DNA from: Bacillus sp. HMF5848 | GTDB lineage: Bacteria > Bacillota > Bacilli > Bacillales > HMF5848 | DNA: 64,000 nucleotides | NCBI RefSeq assembly: GCF_003944835.1 | Contig: NZ_RWIV01000001.1 | Span: forward strand, 442,001 to 506,000 | Direction of reading: 5' to 3' | Shown here: piece after piece, positions 1 to 8,620 of the stretch | Layout of the letters: each line of letters opens with the position of its first letter | How positions within the stretch are numbered: position 1 is the stretch's first letter | The notes under the pieces: model-generated | What the model was told of the DNA's origin: nothing | What the model saw: the letters and a program-made list of their open reading frames with translations, nothing else | Database searches by the model: none | Translations under genes and position numbers: made by a program

Positions 1-171
1 CATCCACTCACTGTAAATAGTAAGATAATAGTTGATATTTTTATTATGATTTTACTAACAGTTATATTGCTTATCTTTTCAAGAACAAACTTTAAAATTG
101 GGAAATTTGAAGGAATGTTTCTAGTCGTTGCATATATTCTTTATATAATATTTGTTATTATAAGAAATTAA
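1..171 (+). CDS. Calcium/sodium antiporter, C-terminal end (partial)
   Basis: An open frame enters from the left edge and stops at 169-171, encoding 56 residues. It has a hydrophobic segment, a short basic loop (SRTNFKIGKFEG) and a second hydrophobic segment ending VIIRN. The pattern of helix, 'I-x-x-x-EG' and a final helix is what I recall for the C-terminal end of K+-independent Na+/Ca2+ exchangers of the CaCA family (YrbG type), inner-membrane proteins that extrude calcium. Only the last two transmembrane segments are visible, so the assignment rests on a short stretch. Any small membrane protein tail remains possible. No start or promoter can be judged. Confidence 0.55.
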   Translation, partial: HPLTVNSKIIVDIFIMILLTVILLIFSRTNFKIGKFEGMFLVVAYILYIIFVIIRN

Positions 172-560
172 TTTGAAAATAAAGTACTGTGTATTTTGTA
201 ATAATTTTTTAAAAATATGATGCTTTTTAAAACAGCTGGAGGGAGGCGATTAGTTCTATGAAAAATCGCCTTCACGTCCACCTTCTGTGGTCCTAATGCT
301 TTAGTAGTTATATTCTTATTATGTGGAATGCTCAAAGATTAGTATATGATATGTATTGTTATGCAGCTCATGTCGAGAAGAAATTGTATCATCATGTGCT
401 GTAGCTGTTAAACTAACTTTTTTAAGCCATTCCTAGTTTAGGTGATATGTTCCAAAATAGACCCTTACTATACTATTAAATATGTTTTCCGACATTCTCT
501 CTTTTAACAAACTGTGTAACTATTTGTGTATGTCTTTTATTTAAGAAAAACACTAGAAAT
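172..560. other. Intergenic stretch without a recognised gene
   Basis: AT-rich sequence with no plausible coding frame. The only structure seen is a short stem-loop at about 244-273 (AGGCGATT paired with AATCGCCT), which lies some 75 bases after the exchanger stop and lacks a proper T-run, so it is at best a weak terminator. Nothing else was recognised before the riboswitch promoter. Confidence 0.5.
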
Positions 561-581
561 ATCCAAATACTAGTGTATAAT
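553..581 (+). promoter_or_regulatory. Candidate promoter of the B12 operon
   Basis: A perfect -10 hexamer TATAAT sits at 576-581, about 40 bases upstream of the riboswitch aptamer. The matching -35 region (about 553-558) is poor, so the -10 is the main evidence. The position is right for a transcript that begins just before the aptamer. Confidence 0.4.
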
Positions 582-620
582 CAATGTTAGTCGAAAAAAC
601 AAAATATTTGGAATGAAATT

Positions 621-800
621 AGGTGTCTTCTTAAATCGAAGACTTAATAGGGAAGTTGGTGAAATTCCAACGCGGTCCCGCCACTGTAAATGCGAGTGAG
701 CTGCCAGAAACCACTGTACAAGCTAGTATGGGAAGGAGCAGCAAGCAATGACCATGAGCCAGGAGACCTGCCTAGTTTTAGTGCACCAAATAACCTACGA
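621..800 (+). ncRNA. Cobalamin riboswitch
   Basis: The aptamer is recognised from the conserved blocks in order: GGGAA near 650, GGTGAAATTCC at about 657-667, the core around 674-690 (GTCCCGCCACTGTAA) and the canonical B12 box AGCCAGGAGACCTGCC at 757-772. Riboswitches of this class bind adenosylcobalamin or related corrinoids and shut down expression of uptake genes. The btuFCD genes immediately downstream fit exactly. The aptamer is followed by an intrinsic terminator (872-905), so control is most likely at transcription elongation. Confidence 0.95.
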
Positions 801-871
801 GGATAGGGAGGTGTATGTCGGACGTGTGTGTATACATTTGTGTACACATGGCTGCTGTAGTCTAACATACA

Positions 872-905
872 ACATCTCCTTGCAATTAGGAGATGTTTTT
901 TAATT
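872..905 (+). terminator. Riboswitch-associated intrinsic terminator
   Basis: ACATCTCC and GGAGATGT flank an 8-base loop and are followed by a run of six T. The position between the B12 aptamer and btuF makes it the expression platform: ligand binding should favour this hairpin. Confidence 0.85.
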
Positions 906-1011
906 TAGCGCGGGGGGGTTAAACGAACTTGTATGAAGCGCGTTTATACGTTTTGCTCACCCAAGCATGCTAAGAGGACTTTTTAACATGAAAAAATATA
1001 TAGGGGGAAAC

Positions 1012-2022
1012 ATGATGCAAAAGAAGCTGTTTTTATGGATGTTGCCATTTTTATTATTTTTTGGAATTCTGACAGGCTGCAGCGATGTGAAAGAACCTGC
1101 CCAAGAAGAAACGAAGAGTGAAGAAAGTACAGCAACAACTGATCCAGTTACTGAACCAGCAGAAGAGGAAGCAGCGCAACCAGCTTTTCCTGTAACAGTG
1201 ACGGATGCCCTCGATTATGAGGTTGTGTTGGAAGAAGTACCAGAAAGAATCGTTACTTTAATTCCGAGTAACACTGAGATCTTGTATGCGTTAGGTCGTG
1301 GAGAAACCGTTGTTGGTGTGACTGATTTTGATAACTACCCTGAAGAAGTGCTGAATACAGAAAAAATTGGCGGCATGGAGTTTAATGTTGAAAAGATAAT
1401 TTCATTAAACCCGAACCTTGTGTTAGCGCACGAATCAAGCGCTTCATTTGCTGAACAAGGTTTACAACAGCTGCGTGATGCAGGAATCAAAGTATTTATC
1501 GTAAATAATGCTGAAAATTTCGAGCAAGTGTTCCAAACCATTTCGGAGCTTGGTCAGTTAACAGGAGCAACAAAAGAAGCCGACACTTTAGTGGCAGATC
1601 TTAGCGCAAGACTTGATGCTGTAAAAGAAAAAGCAGCACAGGTTGATGTAAAACGAAAAGTGTTTGTAGAAGTGTCGCCGGCCCCAGAAATTTATACAGC
1701 AGGTAACAACACTTTTATGCACGAGATGCTGACAATTATTAATGCCGAGAATGCAGCAGGTGATCAAGAGGGCTGGATAAAGGTGGATCAAGAAGCTATT
1801 TTGGCGATTAATCCGGATGTTATTATCACAACATATGGATATTATTCAGAAAATCCAATGGAGCAAGTAAAAAGTCGTGATGGTTGGCAGGATGTAACGG
1901 CTGTAAAGAATAATCAAGTGATTGATGTACACTCAGATTTAGTAACTCGTCAAGGACCGCGTATTATCGAAGGGGTAGAGGAACTTGCAAAAGCCATATA
2001 TCCAGACATTTTTACAAACTAA
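1012..2022 (+). CDS. btuF: Cobalamin-binding lipoprotein of ABC transporter BtuF
   Basis: Solute-binding component of a vitamin B12/corrinoid ABC importer, anchored outside the membrane. The N-terminus is a lipoprotein signal ending in the lipobox LTGC (Cys23 from this start). A Glu/Ala/Thr-rich linker follows, then a periplasmic-binding fold of the BtuF/FecB type with the typical opening 'PERIVTLIPSNTEILYALG' and 'NPDVIITTYG' near the C-terminal part. I chose ATG 1012 because TAGGGGG at 1001-1007 is well spaced. ATG 988 and a longer frame from 967 are alternatives, but those would put extra charged residues before the signal peptide. The gene lies directly behind a B12 riboswitch and is followed by overlapping btuC. 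Length and context match B. subtilis YvrC. Confidence 0.9.
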   Translation: MMQKKLFLWMLPFLLFFGILTGCSDVKEPAQEETKSEESTATTDPVTEPAEEEAAQPAFPVTVTDALDYEVVLEEVPERIVTLIPSNTEILYALGRGETVVGVTDFDNYPEEVLNTEKIGGMEFNVEKIISLNPNLVLAHESSASFAEQGLQQLRDAGIKVFIVNNAENFEQVFQTISELGQLTGATKEADTLVADLSARLDAVKEKAAQVDVKRKVFVEVSPAPEIYTAGNNTFMHEMLTIINAENAAGDQEGWIKVDQEAILAINPDVIITTYGYYSENPMEQVKSRDGWQDVTAVKNNQVIDVHSDLVTRQGPRIIEGVEELAKAIYPDIFTN

Positions 2023-3043
2023 ATTTAATGCTTATACGATGGCAGCGTTGTTTCTTGTCGTAGCAGTGTTATTAGGTATCTCGATAGGGACCGTTTATAT
2101 TCCGATACAAGATGTGATTCAAATTATCGGTGCGCATGTATTTCCGTTTTTTTCGTCACAGCATATTGAAACAAATTATATAAATATAGTCATGAATATA
2201 CGTTTACCACGCGTGGTGTTAGCAGGTCTTGTGGGGGCTTCTCTTGCGATTGCAGGAGCGGCCTTTCAAGGTCTTTTACGAAATCCTCTTGCAGATCCTT
2301 ATACGCTAGGTGTATCATCTGGTGCATCTGTTGGAGCTGTGTTGACTATTTTCTTTCATTTATCTATTCCGTTTCTACATACATTTACTCTCCCGGTTAT
2401 GAGTATTCTGTTTTCAATTTTTACGATTTTTATTGTGTTAGCATTCGCGAAACGTGTGGAGCGTTCGATGAGAGTGGAGACTATTATTTTAACAGGCATC
2501 ATTTTTAGTTCATTTTTAGGTGCTACACTCTCACTTATGATTGCCTTAACTGGCGAGGAGCTAAGACAAATTATCAGCTGGCTTCTTGGTAGTGTATCGA
2601 TGCGAGGGTGGACTTACATAACATTGATATTACCGTTTTTTATTATCGGCTCCATTGTTTTGCTGGTGAACGGGCACGAGCTAAATGCGATGTCGTTTGG
2701 TGAGGAGCGTGCACACCACCTTGGAGTAAATGTACAAACACGAAAGTTAACTGTGCTTATAGCTGGATCTATTTTAACAGGAGCAGCCGTCGCTGTTTCA
2801 GGCACGATTGGATTTGTTGGTTTAGTCATTCCTCATCTAACAAGACTGTTGTGGGGACCAGATCATCGTCACCTGCTTCCTTTATCAATTTTAACGGGAA
2901 GTGGCTTTCTTATATTAGCTGACTTGTTAGCACGAACAATTATTGCACCAACAGAGCTGCCAATTGGTGTTATTACATCACTAATTGGAGCGCCTGTATT
3001 TGCCATTATTTTATTAAAAAGAAAATCTGAAAGAAGTGTATAA
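1985..3043 (+). CDS. btuC: Cobalamin ABC transporter permease BtuC
   Basis: Polytopic FecCD-family permease (352 residues, about ten membrane segments) forming the channel of the B12 importer. Family signatures are visible: 'RLPRVVLAGLVGASLAIAG', 'GLLRNPLADPYTLGVSSGAS' and 'GFVGLVIPHLTRLLWGPDH' in the usual order. The frame opens with TTG at 1985, which overlaps the btuF end by 38 bases. AAGGGG at 1970-1975 gives a reasonable ribosome site, while the first ATG (2039) would remove the start of the first helix region and has no good site. The overlap implies translational coupling with btuF. It is followed after two bases by the ATPase gene. Confidence 0.9.
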   Translation: MQKPYIQTFLQTKFNAYTMAALFLVVAVLLGISIGTVYIPIQDVIQIIGAHVFPFFSSQHIETNYINIVMNIRLPRVVLAGLVGASLAIAGAAFQGLLRNPLADPYTLGVSSGASVGAVLTIFFHLSIPFLHTFTLPVMSILFSIFTIFIVLAFAKRVERSMRVETIILTGIIFSSFLGATLSLMIALTGEELRQIISWLLGSVSMRGWTYITLILPFFIIGSIVLLVNGHELNAMSFGEERAHHLGVNVQTRKLTVLIAGSILTGAAVAVSGTIGFVGLVIPHLTRLLWGPDHRHLLPLSILTGSGFLILADLLARTIIAPTELPIGVITSLIGAPVFAIILLKRKSERSV

Positions 3044-3045
3044 GC

Positions 3046-4527
3046 ATGTTAACAGTCGACAAGGTAACGGGAGGATATGCCGGAGATACAATATTGCACG
3101 ATATTTCGTTTCAAGTGGAGTCAGGAGAGCTTTATGGTATCTTAGGACCGAATGGAAGCGGGAAAACAACGCTGTTAAAAATGATTAGTGGTATTCTGCC
3201 GTTACAAAATGGGTCGATTTTTTTGAAAAATAAAGATGTGGTAGCCTTCTCGGCTAAACAGCTTGCTAAGCTTGTAGCTGTGCTACCTCAAGAAACCTCC
3301 CAGGCTTTCTCTTATTCTGTTAAGGACACAGTTTCGCTTGGACGATATGCCCATCAACATGGCTGGTTTCAAACGTGGAGCCGCCATGACGAAGAAGTGG
3401 TGCAGCGTGTGATGGAGCATACGGGCATTACTGCTTTTCAGCACCGTAACATTCAAGAGTTATCGGGAGGCGAAAGACAGCGCGTTTATTTAGCGCAAGC
3501 ATTAGCGCAAGAGCCAGAGCTGTTATTACTGGATGAACCGACAAATCACTTAGATTTGTCATTTCAAAAAGAGTTACTCGACCTTTTAAAAAGCTGGACG
3601 CAACAACAGGCGCTGACCGTGGTTTCCATATTTCATGATTTAAATTTAGCTGGCTTGTATTGTGACAAGCTATTATTACTTGAAAATGGAAAGGTGTATG
3701 CGGAAGGTGCTCCTAGTGAGGTTCTTAAAGAACATAAAATTAAAAGTGTTTATAAAACGGATATAAAAAAGCACCCTCATCCGAATGTCCCGGTGCCACA
3801 ATTAATGCTTTTACCTAAATGGGGACATGAAGAAGAATCAAAGCAGAATGAGATCGAACCAACGATGCTTCAAGTGACAGAGGAACGTATTGTCCTACAA
3901 GCAAAAACACCTCTACGAGTGATGTCATCAGGTGTCGTAGGGGCTGGTGTTGGCTGGTATACGACATTTGTTAACCGACGTGTAGATGTGTATTACGATC
4001 ACACAGATCATCGTACAGAAATGAGGCAGTATCTCGAACGACATGGTTATACATCGAATAAAACAGTCGGGATGATGACGGCCGTATGCTTAGAGGATGT
4101 GGCCTTTACATATCTTCAAGATAATACGCAGTCATTTTCGATGTTCGTTGTCGTAACAGCAGGAGTCGGAAATGCGATTGATGCATCGAAAAGTAGTCAG
4201 CATAGCTATGATTATAAGCCAGGAACAATCAACACGTGGATTTTTATAAATGGACATTTAACCGAAGAGGCCTTCATTCAAAGTATTATGACAGCAACAG
4301 AAGCAAAGGTAAAAGCCTTACATGATCAAAAAGTACGAGATAAAGTGACAGGTACGCTTGCAACGGGAACACCTACAGATAGTATTCTTGTGGCCGCTAC
4401 GCAAAAAGGGGTGGAACTTGAATATGCGGGAACAATTACACCTTTAGGAAAAATGATAAGTAAAGGTGTATACGATTGTATAGCAGAGGCAATCGGAAAG
4501 TATCGTCGCAGACATGGTATACTATAA
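3046..4527 (+). CDS. btuD: Cobalamin ABC transporter ATPase fused to adenosylcobinamide amidohydrolase (BtuD-CbiZ)
   Basis: A two-domain protein of 493 residues. The N-terminal ABC ATPase has Walker A GPNGSGKTT (34-42), the Q-loop Gln82, signature LSGGERQRV (139-147), Walker B LLLLDEP (159-165) and the switch His197. From about residue 275 a CbiZ domain follows, recognised by 'GVVGAGVGWY' and the C-terminal 'ATGTPTDSILVAA' and 'YAGTITPLGKMI' blocks. CbiZ removes the aminopropanol side chain of adenosylcobinamide to give cobyric acid, so the fusion couples uptake with salvage. B. subtilis YvrA has the same arrangement. It is the last transporter gene of the riboswitch operon. Confidence 0.92.
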   Translation: MLTVDKVTGGYAGDTILHDISFQVESGELYGILGPNGSGKTTLLKMISGILPLQNGSIFLKNKDVVAFSAKQLAKLVAVLPQETSQAFSYSVKDTVSLGRYAHQHGWFQTWSRHDEEVVQRVMEHTGITAFQHRNIQELSGGERQRVYLAQALAQEPELLLLDEPTNHLDLSFQKELLDLLKSWTQQQALTVVSIFHDLNLAGLYCDKLLLLENGKVYAEGAPSEVLKEHKIKSVYKTDIKKHPHPNVPVPQLMLLPKWGHEEESKQNEIEPTMLQVTEERIVLQAKTPLRVMSSGVVGAGVGWYTTFVNRRVDVYYDHTDHRTEMRQYLERHGYTSNKTVGMMTAVCLEDVAFTYLQDNTQSFSMFVVVTAGVGNAIDASKSSQHSYDYKPGTINTWIFINGHLTEEAFIQSIMTATEAKVKALHDQKVRDKVTGTLATGTPTDSILVAATQKGVELEYAGTITPLGKMISKGVYDCIAEAIGKYRRRHGIL

Positions 4528-4567
4528 GGAAAAGTGTGTGCCACAACGGTAAGGGAGTGGGAAAGAG

Positions 4568-5215
4568 ATGATAAAAGCGATTGTGTTTGATTTTGATGGA
4601 TTGATTATTGATACAGAGTCACTTTGGTATGAGGCGTATAACGAGCTTTTGCAAGAGTATGATATGGATCTACCAATGGAAGTGTTTACAGCGTGCATTG
4701 GTTCTACAGATGAGCCGTTTATAACATATTATGAATCACATCCACGAAAGCAGTTGGAGTATGTGGAGTTAAGTAAGCTAGCAGGTAAGTTGCATAAGGA
4801 AAAAGCAAAGCACCTTGAGCTTCGCGAAGGCGTTCTTGATTATTTGCACGATGCTAAGCGTCTTGGACTAAAGATTGGTCTCGCATCCAGCTCTTCATGG
4901 GTGAACATTGAGCATTATTTACGTCGCTTTGACATTTATGATTACTTTGACGCGTTCCGAACAAAGGATGATGTTGAACGCGTTAAACCTGATCCTGCGT
5001 TGTATGTGAAGGCTGTTGAAGCGCTGGGAGTAGAGCCTCACGAAGCCGTTGCGTTTGAAGACTCATTGAACGGATTAGTAGCTGCAAGAAAAGCGGGTTT
5101 ACATGGTGTAATTGTACCGAACGCTGTTACAGCAGAATTACCGTTTACTGATTATGCATTGAGATTATCGTCTATGAAGGCAAAAAGTTTAGAAGAGGTT
5201 ATAAATAGTTTGTAA
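4568..5215 (+). CDS. HAD-superfamily phosphatase (YhcW/beta-phosphoglucomutase-like)
   Basis: A 215-residue HAD hydrolase with all four motifs: DFDGLIID (nucleophile Asp8, acid/base Asp10), 'LASSSS' (105-110), Lys140 in 'VKPDP', and 'FEDSLNG' (Glu164, Asp165). The alpha-helical cap inserted after motif I (about 15-85) is the class found in beta-phosphoglucomutase and sugar-phosphate phosphatases. It most resembles B. subtilis YhcW. The substrate is unknown. It starts 40 bases after btuD-cbiZ and ends before a strong terminator, so it is probably the last gene of the B12 transcript. A link to corrinoid metabolism is only contextual. Confidence 0.85.
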   Translation: MIKAIVFDFDGLIIDTESLWYEAYNELLQEYDMDLPMEVFTACIGSTDEPFITYYESHPRKQLEYVELSKLAGKLHKEKAKHLELREGVLDYLHDAKRLGLKIGLASSSSWVNIEHYLRRFDIYDYFDAFRTKDDVERVKPDPALYVKAVEALGVEPHEAVAFEDSLNGLVAARKAGLHGVIVPNAVTAELPFTDYALRLSSMKAKSLEEVINSL

Positions 5216-5231
5216 ATGATTAAAATTACGG

Positions 5232-5265
5232 AAACCAGCTTACGTGGATAAGCTGGTTTTTTTTG
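5232..5265 (+). terminator. Intrinsic terminator after the B12 operon
   Basis: AACCAGCTTA and TAAGCTGGTT form a 10-bp stem around a short loop, followed by a run of eight T. Seventeen bases after the HAD gene stop. Confidence 0.9.
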
Positions 5266-5485
5266 CTTTACGGGGAAGTGGAGCAGCCTTGATAAAGGGT
5301 GAAATTAGAATATTTTTTCATTCAAGATCGTATTGAAAAATTAGAAGTAAACCTATAAATCTTTCATATAAGCATGAGTTTCAGAAGAAACCTAAAATCA
5401 AGAGTAAATGCTCGGACTGACATAGAAGAGTTTAGTGATTCATACTGTTTCATATAGACTGAATATAAAAATGGGGTGGGTGTAC

Positions 5486-6826
5486 ATGAAAGACGCTACT
5501 ATTGACGGACCAAGAGCGAGTTTTATTGGTGGCCATCTTTTAGAGTTCCGCCAGGATCCGTTAGCTTTTTTAAATAAGCTGCGGGCTCATTACAAGGATG
5601 TTGCCAAAATTCGTTTTGGGAAAGAACCGATCTATGTGGTTATGAATCCAGATATGATCAAAGAGGTGTTAGTATCAAAGGCAGGGGTGTTTATTAAGTC
5701 GGAGGCATTTAACGAGTTGAAGCCGTTTTTGGGAGAAGGTTTGTTGACGAGTGAAGGCGACTTTCATATGCGTCAGCGCCGGATGATGCAGCCATCTTTC
5801 ACAAAAAAGCATATTCAAGTGTACGCAGACACTATGAAGAATGTTGCGTATGAAGCGATTGAAAGCTGGCAGTCAGATAAAGAACGTATTATTAATGTAG
5901 ATATGATGAACGTTGCGTTAGCGATTATTAGCAAAACGATGTTTAGTATGGATGTAAACGAAAGTCATGACACGATTGGGCCGCCCATTGATACTGGTAT
6001 GCATATTGCAACAAAGCGCATGCGTGCTTTAGTAAAAATACCGCACAGTATACCTACGAAAGAAAATCAGCAATTTATGAATGCGATTAAAGTGTTAGAC
6101 GGTGTTGTGTATGATATTATTCGCAGTCGCCGAGAAAGTACTGCTGAACATGATGATTTGTTAGGGATATTAATGGCGGCGCGTGATGAAGATGATCAAA
6201 GTAAAATGACCGACCAGCAGCTGCGAGATGAAGTGATGACGATTTTCTTAGCGGGACATGAGACAACAGCGAATGCGATGTCATGGGCGCTGTATTTGTT
6301 AGCGAAAAATCCAGTTGTTCAGGAAAAAGCGCATAAAGAATTGGACGATGTGTTAGGTGATAGACAGATAGAGTTAGAGGATGTTGAAAAACTATCGTAT
6401 TTAAAACAGGTTATACAAGAGAGTTTACGGTTGTATCCTCCAGCGTGGATGTTTGGAAGAGAAGCATTAGAGGATGTGCAAATTGGTGAACTTCTTGTGC
6501 CAAAAGGGGAGACGGTGTTTGTGAGCCCTTATATTACACACCGACTTGATGAATATTTTGAAGAGCCTGATCAGTTTAACCCTGATCGTTTTAACAATGA
6601 CTTTTTAAAAACAATTCCGTCGTATGCGTTCTTCCCATTCGGTGGAGGACCGCGGGTGTGTATTGGCAACCATTTTGCCATGCTTGAGGCAACTATTGTG
6701 TTAGCAACAGTATTGCAGCACTTTACATTTACAATGTCTTCAAGCATGGCAATCGTTGAACCGGAGCCGCTTATTACGTTACGACCAAAAGGCGGGTTAC
6801 TTTTGCGTGTGAATAAGAGATTATAG
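5486..6826 (+). CDS. Cytochrome P450
   Basis: Soluble bacterial cytochrome P450 of 446 residues. The hallmarks are present: the oxygen-binding I-helix motif AGHETT (256-261), ExxR (Glu312, Arg315) and the heme loop FPFGGGPRVCIG with the proximal ligand Cys392. There is no membrane anchor and no fused reductase, so electrons must come from a separate ferredoxin/flavodoxin system; a Fur-regulated flavodoxin is present at 55345 but not linked. ATG 5486 is preferred because GGGGTGGG ends five bases upstream, whereas the longer frame from 5435 has no site. The substrate cannot be inferred. The gene stands alone, convergent with the downstream oxidoreductase. Confidence 0.92.
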   Translation: MKDATIDGPRASFIGGHLLEFRQDPLAFLNKLRAHYKDVAKIRFGKEPIYVVMNPDMIKEVLVSKAGVFIKSEAFNELKPFLGEGLLTSEGDFHMRQRRMMQPSFTKKHIQVYADTMKNVAYEAIESWQSDKERIINVDMMNVALAIISKTMFSMDVNESHDTIGPPIDTGMHIATKRMRALVKIPHSIPTKENQQFMNAIKVLDGVVYDIIRSRRESTAEHDDLLGILMAARDEDDQSKMTDQQLRDEVMTIFLAGHETTANAMSWALYLLAKNPVVQEKAHKELDDVLGDRQIELEDVEKLSYLKQVIQESLRLYPPAWMFGREALEDVQIGELLVPKGETVFVSPYITHRLDEYFEEPDQFNPDRFNNDFLKTIPSYAFFPFGGGPRVCIGNHFAMLEATIVLATVLQHFTFTMSSSMAIVEPEPLITLRPKGGLLLRVNKRL

Positions 6827-6831
6827 CACAT

Positions 6832-6869
6832 GATAGCAGCCTGATAGGGAGTTCTATCAGGTTGCTATC
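6832..6869. terminator. Bidirectional hairpin between convergent genes
   Basis: GATAGCAGCCTGATAG and CTATCAGGTTGCTATC pair over 16 positions with one wobble, loop GGAGTT. It sits exactly between the P450 stop and the stop of the reverse-strand oxidoreductase. The T-runs are weak, so efficiency is uncertain. Confidence 0.7.
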
Positions 6870-6875
6870 ACTATG

Positions 6876-7880
6876 TTATTCGTTACTAATTTTCACTACC
6901 ATACGTCCCAACGACTCACCTTTTAAAATTTTTCCTAAAGCTGCTGGTAACTCATCAAATGGTACGACTTGTTTAATAAGATCAAGGGTGTTAGGCTTTA
7001 GGTCCGCGCCCATTCGCTCCCACAGAACTTCTCGAATATCCATCGGACAATATACAGAATCAATGCCGAGCAGATTCACGCCGCGAAGGATGAACGGGAA
7101 TACGGTTGTGGCAACGTCAGCACCACCTGTTAAGCCACTCACAGCAACTGAGCCACCATAATGAATTTTACTTAGTACAGCAGCGAGTGTTTTACCGCCA
7201 ACAGGGTCCACGGCCCCAGCCCAAAGTTGTGTATCCATTGGCTTAATTTTCTCACCATACACCTCATCGCGATGGATAATGTCTGTAGCACCGATGTTAT
7301 GTAAATAATCACGCTGGCTGTTTTTGCCGGTACTAGCAACAACATGGTAGCCGCGTTTAGCTAAGATAGAAACAGCAATACTTCCAACGCCACCTGTGGC
7401 ACCAGTTACGAGCACGGGGCCTTTGTCGTAGGATAGGCCGTTTTCCTCGAGGCGAAGAACAGAGAGGGCTGCTGTGAATCCGGCTGTTCCGAGTGTCATC
7501 GCTTCTTCTAGGGTTAAGCCTGTTGGTAGAGGGACTACCCATTCGCTTGGCACTTGAGCTATCTCACTAAATCCACCATAGTGTGATACCCCGATGTCAT
7601 AGCTTGTTGCAATGACTTCATCGCCTTCACGAAATCTTGGATTTTCAGAGCTAGTAACAATACCGCCAATATCTATGCCTGGCACGAATGGATACGATCG
7701 CACCACTTTTCCGTTCGGAATGCTAGCCAGTCCATCTTTGAAGTTCACGCTACTATATAGTACTTTAATGCGTACATCACCTTCAGGTAAATCCGCTACG
7801 GTCAGTTGCTTAAAACCGATCGAGAAATCATCGTTTTGCTTATCAACAACAAGTGCCTTAAATGTATCCAAAGTTTTCAT
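6876..7880 (-). CDS. yhfP: YhdH/YhfP-family NAD(P)H-dependent oxidoreductase
   Basis: Zinc-independent medium-chain dehydrogenase/quinone oxidoreductase of 334 residues, very close in pattern to B. subtilis YhfP and related to acrylyl-CoA reductase AcuI. Visible features are 'SSVNFKDGL', 'PFVPGIDIGG', the nucleotide-binding GATGGVGSIA and the family-specific 'VDPVGGKTLA' and 'GIDSVYCPMD'. Such enzymes reduce activated double bonds or quinones with NADPH; the physiological substrate here is unknown. ATG 7880 directly abuts its AAGGGAG, so TTG 7871, nine bases from that site, may be the true start. A repeat-derived inverted repeat lies 16 bases upstream of the start. Confidence 0.88.
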   Translation of the reverse strand: MKTLDTFKALVVDKQNDDFSIGFKQLTVADLPEGDVRIKVLYSSVNFKDGLASIPNGKVVRSYPFVPGIDIGGIVTSSENPRFREGDEVIATSYDIGVSHYGGFSEIAQVPSEWVVPLPTGLTLEEAMTLGTAGFTAALSVLRLEENGLSYDKGPVLVTGATGGVGSIAVSILAKRGYHVVASTGKNSQRDYLHNIGATDIIHRDEVYGEKIKPMDTQLWAGAVDPVGGKTLAAVLSKIHYGGSVAVSGLTGGADVATTVFPFILRGVNLLGIDSVYCPMDIREVLWERMGADLKPNTLDLIKQVVPFDELPAALGKILKGESLGRMVVKISNE

Positions 7881-7895
7881 CTCCCTTGGTTAAGT

Positions 7896-7950
7896 GGGGA
7901 CGGTTCTCGTGCTTCCTTCGATTGGCGAAGGAAGCATGAGAACCGTCCCT
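7896..7950. repeat. GGGGACGGTTCT-type long inverted repeat
   Basis: About 25-bp arms (GGGACGGTTCTCGTGCTTCC and its near-perfect reverse complement) around a 5-base loop. Nearly the same hairpin occurs at 61699-61755. It lies immediately upstream of the yhfP start codon on the reverse strand. Confidence 0.85.
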
Positions 7951-8001
7951 ATGCTTCCTATCTTAATCATACCGCAAATGATGGTGAGGAGGAAAGTGGC
8001 A

Positions 8002-8070
8002 GACTGGGGACGGTTCTTAAGTTGCCAAGAAGGGTAATTGGGCAGGCTAAGAACCGTCCCCACGCTGCCG
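8002..8070. repeat. GGGGACGGTTCT-type inverted repeat
   Basis: Two facing copies of the repeat core (TGGGGACGGTTCTTAAGTTG and TAAGAACCGTCCCCAC) separated by about 20 bases, with GGCAG/CTGCC extensions outside. Confidence 0.8.
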
Positions 8071-8149
8071 GCAGAGCTATTCACATGCTTTCTGCCTATG
8101 AAACATTTATAATAGAGTTAACTACTAAGTGTATGGAGATGAATGACAC

Positions 8150-8620
8150 ATGATGAACGAGAACCGTCCCCACACTGCCGAGCGTGAGGAGAATGACGGC
8201 AGACAAAGAACCGTCCCCATGCATCCGATAATACTGTTTGATGGTGTTTGTAATCTTTGTGAGGGTATTGTTCAATTTATTATAAGACATGATAAGAAGG
8301 CTGTGTTTCGTTTCGCGTCGCTGCAGTCCAATATAGGAAGGTCGTTATTGAAGAAGCATAACTTACCAGTGGATGATTTGGATAGCTTTGTTCTTATTGT
8401 AAATAATCAAGCATATATAAAATCGACAGCTGCATTGAAGCTAGCTTTGTGGTTAGGTGGAGGTTGGCGTTTAGCGTATGTGGGCATAATGTTACCATCG
8501 GTAATTCGTAACCGTATGTATGATTTTGTGGCGCGTAATCGTTACAAGTGGTTTGGGCGTAAGCAAGCGTGTATGATGCCGACACCTGAAATAAAATTAA
8601 GATTTTTAGATGAAGAATAA
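8150..8620 (+). CDS. DCC-family thiol-disulfide oxidoreductase-like protein (DUF393)
   Basis: A protein of up to 156 residues whose core begins 'ILFDGVCNLCEG'. This is the DxxC/CxxC signature of the DCC (DUF393) family, which includes B. subtilis YuxK. Later blocks 'FRFASLQS' and 'ARNRYKWFGRKQAC' agree with the family; its biochemical role is poorly defined. The start is unusual: residues 1-24 from ATG 8150 (GGAG at 8135-8138) are encoded by two copies of the dispersed GGGGACGGTTCT repeat in reverse orientation. ATG 8219, inside the second copy, would give a normal-length N-terminus but has no ribosome site. The repeat therefore either extends the protein or has displaced its original initiation region. 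Confidence 0.8.
   Translation: MMNENRPHTAEREENDGRQRTVPMHPIILFDGVCNLCEGIVQFIIRHDKKAVFRFASLQSNIGRSLLKKHNLPVDDLDSFVLIVNNQAYIKSTAALKLALWLGGGWRLAYVGIMLPSVIRNRMYDFVARNRYKWFGRKQACMMPTPEIKLRFLDEE
8158..8222 (-). repeat. Two direct copies of the GGGGACGGTTCT repeat (reverse orientation) inside a coding start
   Basis: GAACCGTCCCCACACTGCCG at 8161-8180 and AAGAACCGTCCCCATGC at 8206-8222 are two degenerate copies in the same orientation, the reverse of most others in the window. Both lie within the 5' end of the DCC-family frame. Confidence 0.75.

Noticed and set aside
644-868. Reverse-strand open frame of 74 codons across the riboswitch
   Set aside because: It is the complement of the conserved B12 aptamer; the RNA explains the sequence and the frame has no family or ribosome site.
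7806-8153. Plus-strand frame of 115 codons upstream of the DCC gene
   Set aside because: It is antisense to yhfP at its start and otherwise made of repeat sequence.
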